DNA of 41,385 nucleotides from Rhodothermales bacterium (GTDB taxonomy: Bacteria > Bacteroidota > Rhodothermia > Rhodothermales > JAHQVL01), in contig JAWXAX010000069.1 of NCBI GenBank assembly GCA_034439735.1, positions 1-41,385 of the forward strand, read 5' to 3'. A model generated the notes under the pieces. The model saw only the letters and a list, made by a program, of their open reading frames with translations, made no database searches and was not told the origin of the DNA. Position 1 is the stretch's first letter; each line of letters opens with the position of its first letter. The position numbers were made by a program, and so were the translations under genes. This document shows positions 1-7,254 of the stretch, in pieces.

Positions 1-115
1 ACATAATCCGCCTCCCCGAGCGCCGACACCTGATTCGTCGTCGACACCGCGATCACCCGTGCTCCCGCCGACTTCGCCGCCCGGATCCCCGCCGGCACTC
101 GATGACGTCGTAGAT
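1..115 (-). pseudogene. Fragment of HAD phosphatase gene (copy A), cut by window edge
   Basis: On the minus strand, bases 1-98 match the intact HAD phosphatase gene at 6360-6457 with about 11 mismatches by eye (near 89% identity). They encode the stretch AGIRAAKSAGARVIAV followed by STTNQVSALGEADYV. Just upstream of this (about 98-110) the motif that reads VIEDAPAG in the intact gene is broken: about four bases are missing, giving VIE followed by a frame change, and similarity fades beyond about 115. The 3' end runs off the left edge of the window, so how this copy ends is not visible. It is a remnant, not a working enzyme. Confidence 0.7.
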
Positions 116-452
116 CTACTGCCCCCTTTGCCAGTCCTCAGCCCCTTGCTTGATAAAGTGCCCCGGTCTCGACGCCACGCTCGCCGCTACCGGCCGGTCT
201 TGTACCGGGGATGCCCGGCGTCGCTTCGCGCATTCCCCCATGCTTCCGGCAACACCCGTTCTTCATTGCCGGCTGGCGACACGTTCCGCCGGCACACGTC
301 TTTGCTCTACAGTATGGCGTGGGCTATGTCCGTTGGTATGACCTCACATGTCGACAGTGCAGGGCACCCGCCGGCAGGCCCGGGAGTTTTTTCAGTTTTT
401 ACAGGCTCCTACGCGCGCGCGCGGGCAGTTATTCCGCCCGTAGACGGATTTT

Positions 453-683
453 TCAGGCGGCCGGCTTTTGGTTTGTTATCATGCCGGACAGTATGCCCGT
501 CTTCATGGCGAGGGCCTCCTTGGGCAAGATTCCTTCGCCTTCGATGCCGGCCTTGGCCTTCAGCATGAGGATGAATTTCTGCCCGTAGAGGTACCAGGGC
601 GCACCCACCTTCGCCCATTCCTCCCGCTCCACGAAGACGCCCGAGACAACCCGCTGGCGCATGCCGGCGAAGTGCTCCGCCAC
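453..683 (-). CDS. Possible small hypothetical protein or gene relic
   Basis: A 76-codon frame from a GTG start, with protein-like composition (mixed aromatic, charged and hydrophobic residues; stretches such as VFVEREEWAKVGAPWYLYGQ and ALAMKTGILSGMITNQ). Upstream in the same frame, past a TGA at 699-701, another short protein-like stretch (VYSVFFYRLLKDEARGFDRF) can be read, ending at a second stop near 783. The two pieces may be parts of one gene interrupted by stops. I do not recognise a family. The surrounding first kilobase otherwise looks degraded, so a relic is as likely as a living small gene. Confidence 0.25.
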   Translation of the reverse strand: MAEHFAGMRQRVVSGVFVEREEWAKVGAPWYLYGQKFILMLKAKAGIEGEGILPKEALAMKTGILSGMITNQKPAA

Positions 684-965
684 GGAAAGCCCGGGCTTTC
701 ACGCGAAGCGGTCGAAGCCACGCGCCTCATCCTTGAGCAGCCGGTAAAAGAAGACGCTATAGACCCGGGAAAGGAGAGACGGTCAAAGAGCTGTGTTAGC
801 CAGATTGTGAGCGGGCGCTACGGGGAATCGTCTTGCGAAATTCTAGCGCTCGGCGCGATCGAGGCCGGCAAGGCCTTGTTTTCCCAGGGCTTCGGCGAGG
901 CACGCGAAGAGCCCCGAAGAGGGGCGCGAAGGTGGCGAAGCCCTTGCGGAGGCACTGCAGTTCAC

Positions 966-999
966 ACCCGAAGGGTCTCCAAGACCCTTCGGGTTTTTT
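966..999 (+). terminator. Strong intrinsic terminator-like hairpin
   Basis: A 13-bp perfect stem (arms 966-978 and 982-994) with a 3-base loop is followed on the + strand by a run of six T. The arm sequence acccgaagggtct recurs in the hairpin at 23471-23503. No clear + strand gene ends just upstream, so it may serve a lost gene or belong to a repeated palindrome family. Confidence 0.6.
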
Positions 1000-1123
1000 C
1001 ACGTCTGTGGGTTTAAGGTGCACAGGTAAATTATCTGTTTGGGCATAACTTTTCGGGGCATCTGGAATATATTAACGCTTAATTACACTCTTAACAGCGC
1101 GAAAATATCGATCCCACCCTGAA

Positions 1124-1402
1124 ATGTTTGACTGGGACCCAACCAAGAACCAGGCTAACATTGAAAAGCACGGGATAAGCTTTTCGCAGGCAGAGTCGAT
1201 ATTCAGCAATGAGCCGTTATTGATTGAGCCGGACACCCGTAAAGACTACGGTGAGGACAGGCACAATGCTTTTGGTCTACTCGGGGAGATAGGGCTGATC
1301 GCGGTCGGGTTTACCTTCCGAGAGGACCAGATCAGAATTTTTACGGCTCGACCAGCCAGTAGGCAAGAAAGGAGGAAATTTAATGAAGCGATTCGATCGT
1401 GA
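1124..1402 (+). CDS. brnT: BrnT-family ribonuclease toxin
   Basis: This 92-residue protein has the BrnT hallmarks. The N-terminus is FDWDPTKNQANIEKHGISF, the family's WDPxKxxxNxxKHGxxF signature. A central RHNAFG sits in the strand bearing a catalytic arginine in known BrnT proteins, and the C-terminus IFTARPASRQERRKFNEA matches the usual basic tail. BrnT is a RelE-fold RNase that slows translation and is neutralised by BrnA. The length is typical and the frame intact. The stop lies 20 bases inside the downstream brnA-like gene, so the two are co-transcribed and probably translationally coupled. The upstream 120 bases are AT-rich compared with the neighbourhood and would carry the autoregulated promoter, but I cannot point to a defined operator. 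Confidence 0.88.
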   Translation: MFDWDPTKNQANIEKHGISFSQAESIFSNEPLLIEPDTRKDYGEDRHNAFGLLGEIGLIAVGFTFREDQIRIFTARPASRQERRKFNEAIRS

Positions 1403-1727
1403 ACTCAGAATCGACGAAATAGAGGCGATGTCTGACGATGACATTGATTTTAGTGATTTGCCAGATACAGGCGACACCCTTGCTGAAGGCTGGTTCGTTG
1501 CGCGGGGGGGGCTAAAGGATGTGTTATCTCGTCTTTCTTCTTCGCAGTCGGAGACCGTTCAACCGTATACTCTTTCGCCGGCAAAAGCCAATCGGCGGTT
1601 CGTGCATATTGCCTCGAAGCAGTTCGATGAAGAACGTGGCGTGCGATTCGTGGCAGGTCGCCATGGAAAGTCTTCCTTCGTCTCTTGGAATACGCGTTCG
1701 AGTCGGCAAGGAATAGCTACCGGGTAA
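1383..1727 (+). CDS. BrnA-like antitoxin with atypical C-terminus
   Basis: The start is supported by a good Shine-Dalgarno (aaggagg, about 1369-1377) lying within the end of brnT. The first 32 residues resemble the BrnA N-terminal arm that wraps the toxin, notably IEAMSDDDIDFSDLPDTGD. In BrnA proteins a ribbon-helix-helix DNA-binding segment (typically an ISLRLD strand followed by helices) should follow, but I cannot find it in this or either other forward frame. Instead, after an eight-G run at 1504-1511, the sequence continues as 75 unfamiliar residues up to GIATG. The protein may neutralise BrnT without binding DNA, be a chimera, or be decayed. Position and overlap with brnT make the antitoxin role likely for the N-terminal part only. 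Confidence 0.6.
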   Translation: MKRFDRELRIDEIEAMSDDDIDFSDLPDTGDTLAEGWFVARGGLKDVLSRLSSSQSETVQPYTLSPAKANRRFVHIASKQFDEERGVRFVAGRHGKSSFVSWNTRSSRQGIATG

Positions 1728-1728
1728 G

Positions 1729-2190
1729 ATGACAAAAGCAATTTGGGCGGTTTTGTGCAAGAAAGCCATTATCGACAGGGATACAAATGACTTGTCACTA
1801 GTCGATGTTATTTCGGGCATCAACCTGAACGTTCCGATAGATGTGCCTGGCCCTTTCGGCGTCAAGTTGGACAGTATGATCGTAAGCCTTTGGATCAATG
1901 ACACCGACCAGGAAGTGGTTGAGGAGGTAAAGCTTTATTATAAGCCTGTTGGAGGAAAGGAGCGTGAGGTGTCTTATAAAGAGATCGTTCTTAAACCCAA
2001 CTCATTTCATCGGTGGATCGTGCGACTGAGCGAGGGTGAATTCGAAGCAGAAGGGATGCACGCATTCATAATCAAACAAAAGGCGGCTCGTTCGGGAAAG
2101 TGGACTCAAGTATTATCAACGCCCTTTGTAGTCACATTCAACCGAAGTGAGGAAGCAGAGGTGTTTGTCAAGCAGAATCCGCAAGAGTAA
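1729..2190 (+). CDS. Small hypothetical protein, DUF6941-like
   Basis: An intact 153-residue frame opening with MTKAIWAVLCKKAIIDRDTN and continuing LSLVDVISGIN. This opening (a self-contained statement such as KAxWAxLCxxAIxDxxxNxLSLxDVI) recalls the small beta-rich DUF6941 family of unknown function; that assignment is from memory and unverified. The rest is predicted beta-rich (alternating hydrophobic strands such as DSMIVSLWI and HAFIIKQK). No signal peptide or membrane segment. It starts one base after the brnA-like stop and may share the transcript. Codon use is less GC-rich than the chromosomal genes further right, which fits acquisition by transfer. Confidence 0.65.
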   Translation: MTKAIWAVLCKKAIIDRDTNDLSLVDVISGINLNVPIDVPGPFGVKLDSMIVSLWINDTDQEVVEEVKLYYKPVGGKEREVSYKEIVLKPNSFHRWIVRLSEGEFEAEGMHAFIIKQKAARSGKWTQVLSTPFVVTFNRSEEAEVFVKQNPQE

Positions 2191-2227
2191 GGTCATGTAG
2201 GTTTTGCGTTACACGATAGGAATTACC

Positions 2228-2304
2228 CTCCATCGGAACCCTGAACCCGGCTGGATCAACCGCCATGGCAATGTCCTGTAAACGGCCAACTACGTAAGGC
2301 GCCA
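2228..2304 (-). pseudogene. Fragment of HAD phosphatase gene 3' end (copy B)
   Basis: The minus strand encodes YVVGRLQDIAMAVDPAGFRV, matching the last residues of the intact HAD phosphatase at 6284-6940 (YVVGRLVDIAVAVSPEGFRV). Nucleotide similarity is roughly 70% by eye, so this copy is older or came from a different relative than copy A at the window edge. Similarity stops abruptly on the high-coordinate side just before the small gene at 2313. No start or catalytic motif is present; this is a 3' stub only. Confidence 0.7.
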
Positions 2305-2312
2305 CAATTACC

Positions 2313-2510
2313 ATGAATACGAGCGACTTCGAAGGCCTTAAGGAAAGCGTTCGCCAGATGTTGGCGATCGAACGAGAGGAAGCAGTCCCCGCGCGGAAAC
2401 ACATCTACCAGGGCAACATGCTGATTCGCATCGAGGAGAACGACAACGAAGTGTGGAGCCTCGAATCCGCCGGCCAGGCGATGCCTACTCTTCAAGATCG
2501 GGTGATTTGA
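2313..2510 (+). CDS. Small antitoxin-like hypothetical protein
   Basis: A 65-residue frame whose beginning, MNTSDFEGLKESVRQMLAIE followed by REEAVPARKHI, resembles the N-terminal arm of small helix-turn-helix antitoxins (patterns like GLxExxxxAxAxxRGExxPSR). The expected HTH does not follow; instead there is IRIEENDNEVWSLES. No toxin gene is adjacent. The ATG lies only about ten bases from the HAD stub (copy B), so the gene sits exactly at a module boundary. It may be a truncated antitoxin or an unrelated small protein. Confidence 0.35.
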   Translation: MNTSDFEGLKESVRQMLAIEREEAVPARKHIYQGNMLIRIEENDNEVWSLESAGQAMPTLQDRVI

Positions 2511-2766
2511 CGCGGGGCCGGTGGACGTCATGCCACATCTCCTATCCCTGGACCCATCTGGCCAGGTCTCGGGGTACGCAGTGACCGTAGGTACCGGCTT
2601 GGGTTCGATGGCTGGCGAAAGCCCGCGCGTGTTGTGTGAGTGAACGATTTGCCATGGTGCATTTAGCCTGAAAGGGCGTCTGAGACAGATCGGAATTTTC
2701 CAAGCAGGCGCATGTCCCGAAGTGTTATATTCTTTCGCTCTCTCTTACGTACGTCTTCCCCAGCCC

Positions 2767-3535
2767 ATGAAGACCTATCCCGTCCTCTTCCTCAGCGGCG
2801 TCTCGGCCGAGTTCGCCTCGTTCCGGGAGGCGGCGGCGAACGTGATCGAGATGAAAGAGTGCCACGCCATCAACCAGCCCGGCTTCGCGACAGACCACCG
2901 CGAGGTGGAGCAGATGCTGCGGAGTAAGCTCAAGGACGCCGAGGCGGTCGTGCACCTCGTGGGGTTTCGTTACGGCGTGGAGCCCAACGTGCCGGATGCC
3001 TTCGCTCCGCGCTGCTCATCACCCAGATGGAGTTTTACATCGCGCGGGAGATGGGCATTCCGGTGTACGTCTTCCTCGCGAAGGACGAACATGTCCGCGA
3101 CGCGCCGGCTGAACACGAACTCCCGGAGACCCCGGAACTGACCGCTCTCCAACGAGCCCACCGCGAGGTTGTCCAGAGCACCAACCACATCTACTACGAG
3201 TTCGCCGGCAAGGAGGAACTCTGCCGGCTCGTCGCGCAGATCCCGCCGGTTGTTGCCGCTGGCTTTCGGGTGGACATTGATCAGATCATCCGGTTCGCGC
3301 CGGCCGAACTTGTCGGACGCGAATGCGAACTCGCCCTGCTGGACGAGGCCTGGGAGCAGACCCGGAAACATGAAACGTCCCGCCCCCGCGTGCTGACGTT
3401 TGTCGCGCTCGGCGGAGAAGGGAAAACCTCGCTGATCGCGAAGTGGTTGGCCGACATGGCTTCGCGTGACTGGCCCGGCTGCGAGGCGGTGTTCGCGTGG
3501 TCGTTTTACAGCCAGGGCAGCCGCGACCAACATGC
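2767..3535 (+). pseudogene. Frameshifted, truncated DUF4062-STAND NTPase
   Basis: From ATG 2767 the frame gives MKTYPVLFLSGVSAEFASFR, a DUF4062-type start, and RYGVEPNVPDAF. Around 3005-3018 the reading shifts by one base: the continuation (TQMEFYIAREMGIPVYVFLA) is in the frame opening at 3027. It then reads LVGRECELALLDEAWEQ and VALGGEGKTSLIAKWLA, a Walker A P-loop of a STAND-type NTPase, and VFAWSFYSQGSRDQ. After about 3535 the protein ends because the sequence becomes the antisense of an hsdM remnant. The sensor/repeat region that normally follows the NTPase is missing. STAND proteins with such N-termini are frequent in anti-phage and conflict systems; this copy cannot be functional. Confidence 0.8.
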
Positions 3536-4440
3536 GGCGTCGTCGAACACCTTGCTCACCACCCGCTCCTTCGTCTGCCCATCGATCGGGATCAATCGGG
3601 TTTCCCCATCGCGGAAGCCGCCGTGGATCCGGGTGATGTCGCCGATCTGGTCGGTCTCCCTTTCGTCCCTGTCGCCGATCTTGTTGCGCTTGTTGCCCAG
3701 GCTCTTGCGCATCTTGACGTACATGTAGCGCGCGTCGATCAGCTGCACCTTGCCCTTGCGCCTCGGCTCCTTCCGGTTCGTGAGGACCCAGATGTAGGTC
3801 GAGATCCCCGTGTTATCGTCTTCACGACATGGCTCCGGCGCAGGTCTTCTTCCGGGGAGAGGAGCAGGTTGACCATAAGTTTGATCACCTCGCGCGGCGT
3901 GAAGTGCTCCCCGGCTTCCTCGTTGGCCTGCTCCGAGCCGATCCGGATCAGTTCTTCGAAGATGTAGCCCATCTGCACATTGTCGATCCGCTCCGGGGAG
4001 AGGTCGATCCCTTTAAAGGCTTTGATGACCTCAAAGAGCAGATTCTTCCCCGCCATGATCGCAATCTGCTGATCGAACTTGAAGCTCTCCATGATCTCCC
4101 GCACGTTGGGGGAGAAGGCGTTCATGTAGGCGTTAAGGTTGGGCGCGAGCTGGTTGGGGTCGTCGAGCAGGCGCGGGAAGTCGAGCCGCGAGAGGTTGTA
4201 GAACGGCCGGCCGGTCACCTTACAGAGCAGGCTGTGGACGACGGAATCCGGCTTGTCCTTCACCCGATCGTATTCCACCAGCACGGCGGCGTGTGTCGGC
4301 GCCAGGATGGAATCGAAGCGGCGAAGGACCGTGAGGGGGAGGATGACCTTGCGGTATTCGTTCCGTTTATAGGGTCCGCGCAGGAGGTTGCAGATGGCCC
4401 AGATGAAGCCGGCGATCTGGGAGTGGGTTTCGGTGGACAT
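3536..4440 (-). pseudogene. hsdM: Type I restriction methylase with catalytic core deleted
   Basis: The minus-strand start at 4440 gives a normal HsdM N-terminus (QIAGFIWAICNLLRGPYKRN, VILPLTVLRRFDSILAPT) and the segment GYIFEELIRIGSEQANEEAG followed by EHFTPREVIKLMVNLL. After HVVKTI the expected DPACGTGG SAM-binding motif and the NPPF/NPPY catalytic motif are absent. In a shifted frame the sequence resumes directly at NTGISTYIWVLTNRKEP, then GKVQLIDARYMYVKMRKSLG and ERVVSKVFDDA, all C-terminal HsdM features. Roughly 170 codons appear deleted, and the 3' end is cut near 3536 where it meets the STAND remnant. No hsdS or hsdR is nearby. It cannot methylate DNA. Confidence 0.85.
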
Positions 4441-4769
4441 GCAGGTGGGAAGTGGGATAGAATGAGGTCTCTACGATAACCTGTCGTCCGGTTATGTGCA
4501 ACTGCCGGAGAGCAATGGAGCGCCGCGTAGCGACGCTGTATGATAGTCCCCGTCTTTTAGCTAGGCGGCACTTTCAGGAAGGGGGCACGCGGCGAAGCGG
4601 ACCGTCCCCCTTAAAAACCTGGGCCTTGATGACCTCCGGGTTTTGCCGTTGCGAGGAGAAGAGGCCACACATGCGTTTTTGTCTCTTCTGTTGTCTGAAG
4701 TGGTTATTTGGGCTATCTTGTATCCAGAACTTTTATTAACGTGTTGCGTAAATCAAAATACCTCCACCC
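4441..4769. other. Gene-free gap
   Basis: No convincing gene. A small inverted repeat (ataacc/ggttat, 4476-4481 and 4490-4495) lies about 35 bases upstream of the hsdM relic start and could be a leftover operator. The 3' half (about 4680-4769) is AT-rich and is the likely promoter region of the HigB/HigA-like operon that follows. I see no defined -10/-35 pair that I would stand behind. Confidence 0.3.
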
Positions 4770-5120
4770 TTGGATATCACCTTCCCAGACAACAAGCTGA
4801 AACGAATCTGCTCCGAGGAGAAGTGGGGCATTCGGCAACTGGGTCCAAGATGCGCCAAGATCTTACGAACACGAATGGCGGATCTGCAGGCAGCTGTTTT
4901 TCTTGAAGACCTGCGCTTCTTGCCGGGACGTTACCACGAGCTAAGGGAGAACAGGGCAGGTCGAATTTCGGTTGACCTCGAACACCCATACCGACTCTTA
5001 TTCGTTCCTGCGAATGAGCCGATTCCATTAAAGGCTGATGGGGCCCTGGACTGGAGCCGCGTCACTGCTGTTCACATTATTGAAATCGAAGACACTCACA
5101 ATAGGAAAAACCGCAGGTAG
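4770..5120 (+). CDS. HigB/RelE-like toxin (killer-protein family)
   Basis: 116 codons from a TTG start; no better start exists without losing the first strand DITFPDNKLKRICSEE. The sequence follows the HigB/killer-type RelE fold: an N-terminal KLKRIC helix, the GPRCAKILRTRMADLQAA helix pair, LRFLPGRYHELRENRAGRIS (the family's LPGxxHxLxGxRxGxxS segment), DLEHPYRLLFVPAN, and the C-terminal strand VTAVHIIEIEDTHN. These RNases cleave mRNA on the ribosome. It lies two bases upstream of the HTH-peptidase antitoxin gene and is surely co-expressed with it. Lower GC than the chromosomal neighbours. Call rests on family pattern and pairing; the exact subfamily is not settled. Confidence 0.83.
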   Translation: MDITFPDNKLKRICSEEKWGIRQLGPRCAKILRTRMADLQAAVFLEDLRFLPGRYHELRENRAGRISVDLEHPYRLLFVPANEPIPLKADGALDWSRVTAVHIIEIEDTHNRKNRR

Positions 5121-5122
5121 CC

Positions 5123-6229
5123 ATGGGTAACGATTTTAATCCTGACTATGTCGTTCCGCCGGGCTCAACCTTATCGGATTTGCTCGAGGAACGCGGGATG
5201 TACCAGGCCGAATTAGCGGGTCGTATCGGTCTATCCACAAAGACTTTAAATGAAATCATCAAAGGGAAAGCGCCAATCACACCTGAGACGGCTCTTCACC
5301 TTGAGAACGTATTCGGTGTTCCTGCCCGATTCTGGAATAACCGCGAGGTGCTGTACAGGGAAGCCATTGAGCGCGTAGAGGAACGAGAACAGATTCTGCA
5401 ACATGCTGAATGGGTCCGATCCTTTCCGTATAAACAGATGGCCCGACTGTTCTCGGAATATCTTGAGGATGTTGATGGTCGCAGTCAAGATGCCGTATAT
5501 CGACAAGGGCGCTCGTTGTTGACGTTCTTTGGGCTGGGTACACCTGAGCAATGGAACGAAATATGGCTGAATCCCAAGGTGGCTTTCAGAAAATCACTTG
5601 CCTTCTCAAGTGATCCCAAGCCCATATCGGCATGGTTGCAGTACGGTTTGCGCAAAGCAGACGAGATGAAGGAGGTGAATCCGTACGATCGGACAACCTT
5701 TGTGGCGGCATTGAGGCAAATTCGTACTATGACACGCGAATCTCCTGAATCGTTTGCGCCGCGGATGCAACAGCTCTGTGCCGAGTCAGGCGTCGCTATT
5801 GTCTTTACACCTCAGATTGATGGTGCGAAAATTTCTGGGGCTACTCAGTGGGTACGCCCTGAACTCGCACTGATTCAACTCAGCCTCCGGGGAAAAACGA
5901 ACGACAAGTTCTGGTTCACGTTTTTCCATGAATCTGCCCATATCCTGCTGCATGGAAAGAGAGAGGTGTTTCTCGAAGGCAGTGAGGACGATCAAGAGGT
6001 TGAGAAAGAGGAGGAAGCAAACGAGTGGGCAAGTGCTTTTCTGATTCCTTCAAAGCGACTTTCGGATTTTATTGTAGGCGCAGACTATAGTTTAGATGCA
6101 GTCAAGAGATTTGCCGATGTACTCGAAATAGCACCTGGTATTGTCGTCGGTCAGTTGCAGCATAAGGGCATTTTAGGATATAACCAGCTGAACGATCTGA
6201 AGCAGAAATTTGCATGGGTCAATAAGTGA
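5123..6229 (+). CDS. HigA-type antitoxin with XRE HTH and ImmA/IrrE peptidase domain
   Basis: The 368-residue protein begins with a HigA-style XRE helix-turn-helix (residues about 10-70: PPGSTLSDLLEERGMYQAEL, GRIGLSTKTLNEIIKGKAPI, ALHLENVFGVPARFW). A long helical linker follows, then an ImmA/IrrE-family zinc metallopeptidase domain with the HExxH motif in FFHESAHILLHGKR (about residue 273) and a downstream acidic EEEANEWASAFLIP that normally supplies the third metal ligand. The HTH should repress its own operon by binding upstream of the toxin. The peptidase may control turnover or sense stress, as in ImmA of ICEBs1; that role is inference. Gene order toxin-then-antitoxin with a two-base gap is the HigBA arrangement. 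Confidence 0.87.
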   Translation: MGNDFNPDYVVPPGSTLSDLLEERGMYQAELAGRIGLSTKTLNEIIKGKAPITPETALHLENVFGVPARFWNNREVLYREAIERVEEREQILQHAEWVRSFPYKQMARLFSEYLEDVDGRSQDAVYRQGRSLLTFFGLGTPEQWNEIWLNPKVAFRKSLAFSSDPKPISAWLQYGLRKADEMKEVNPYDRTTFVAALRQIRTMTRESPESFAPRMQQLCAESGVAIVFTPQIDGAKISGATQWVRPELALIQLSLRGKTNDKFWFTFFHESAHILLHGKREVFLEGSEDDQEVEKEEEANEWASAFLIPSKRLSDFIVGADYSLDAVKRFADVLEIAPGIVVGQLQHKGILGYNQLNDLKQKFAWVNK

Positions 6230-6283
6230 ACCTATTTATGCGGCGACGACATCATCGGGATTTCAGGGATTGGGCTTCACCTC

Positions 6284-6940
6284 CTATCCCCCCAACCTCA
6301 CCGACACCCTGAACCCCTCCGGACTCACGGCCACGGCGATGTCCACCAGCCGGCCCACCACATAATCCGCCTCCCCCAGCGCCGACACCTGATTGGTCGT
6401 GGTCACGGCGATCACCCGTGCCCCCGCCGTCTTGGCCGCCCGAATCCCTGCCGGCGCGTCTTCGATCACGATGCAGTGCTCCGGAGCCAGGCCGAGCTTC
6501 TCGGCCGCCAGCAGGTATGGGTCGGGCGCGGGTTTGCCGTTTTTTACGTCGTCCACCGTCACCAGCGCATCGGGAATGGGCAGGCCGAGGAAGTTGAGAC
6601 GCGAAAGGGTTAGCGTCCTGAATGAACTGGTGGCGATGCCCCAGCGGCCCGCCGGCAAGCCGGCCAGCAGCGCATAGGCGCCTTCGTAGGTTTTGAGGTC
6701 GTCCATGTCATCGGCCGCCCACTCCTCGAACACCTTCGACTCGGCCGCCGCATCCAGGTGAGGCGCTACCGCCGCCACGGTGCGGACCGGCGGCAGGCCG
6801 TGATGGATGGCGGCAATGTGCTCGAACGACACCTGGTTCAAATCAGCCCAGCGTTTCCAGTGTCGGTTGGACACCACATCGGAATCGATCAGCACCCCGT
6901 CGAGGTCGAAGATGAGGCCCTGGCAATGGAGTTCGGTCAT
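6284..6940 (-). CDS. HAD-superfamily sugar-phosphatase / beta-phosphoglucomutase-like
   Basis: 218 residues with every HAD motif. Motif I is FDLDGVLIDSD (nucleophile Asp and acid/base Asp), motif II lies in GIATSSF (Ser/Thr), motif III is the Lys in KNGKPAPDPY, and motif IV is VIEDAPAG. The helical cap between residues about 15 and 85 places it in subfamily I (beta-phosphoglucomutase, glycerol-3-phosphatase and deoxyglucose-phosphatase-like enzymes). The acceptor Asp+2 pattern DLDGV fits either phosphatase or mutase, and substrate cannot be read from sequence. It is cytoplasmic. Two partial copies of its 3' region lie at 1-115 and 2228-2304. It is divergent from the alcohol dehydrogenase gene at 7255. 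Confidence 0.88.
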   Translation of the reverse strand: MTELHCQGLIFDLDGVLIDSDVVSNRHWKRWADLNQVSFEHIAAIHHGLPPVRTVAAVAPHLDAAAESKVFEEWAADDMDDLKTYEGAYALLAGLPAGRWGIATSSFRTLTLSRLNFLGLPIPDALVTVDDVKNGKPAPDPYLLAAEKLGLAPEHCIVIEDAPAGIRAAKTAGARVIAVTTTNQVSALGEADYVVGRLVDIAVAVSPEGFRVSVRLGG

Positions 6941-7254
6941 AGGGACGTTGTCGGTTTGGGGGTTTCTGTGATGTGCCGGGCGGAATAGCCGTCATACTCG
7001 AACAGGCAGAGGAAGGTGTCCAAGAGCAAAAAGAAACCCCGACCGGGGGAATACAAGGTCGGCTGAGACCTCCAGGAGGAAAGACACCGCTGAGGCCAAA
7101 CCCGGTGGGTCTTCAAGGCCCTTCTGATTGCACGCACTCATCTTAATCTAACGGCTTCATCCACCACGGAACACCAGCTCGCAGGGTATCGTAGTCTCCT
7201 CCCTTCCCAGTGCAATGAGAACGGGATCTCACCCACACCACCGGAGCACTACCT
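6941..7254. promoter_or_regulatory. Divergent intergenic region
   Basis: This 314-base gap separates the start of the minus-strand HAD gene from the plus-strand alcohol dehydrogenase gene and must hold both promoters. It contains a ccccgaccgggg palindrome near 7036-7047. Read on the minus strand, that palindrome is followed by a T-rich stretch and so looks like a weak terminator, with no minus-strand gene to serve. No clear promoter elements were identified. Confidence 0.3.

Noticed and set aside
59-588. Overlapping plus-strand frames in the first 600 bases
   Set aside because: Pro/Arg/Ser-rich composition with no motif; the region holds a HAD relic and a better minus-strand candidate.
7036-7060. 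Minus-strand terminator-like palindrome upstream of the HAD gene
   Set aside because: No minus-strand gene lies to its right for it to terminate, and the stem is short. Mentioned only within the intergenic entry.
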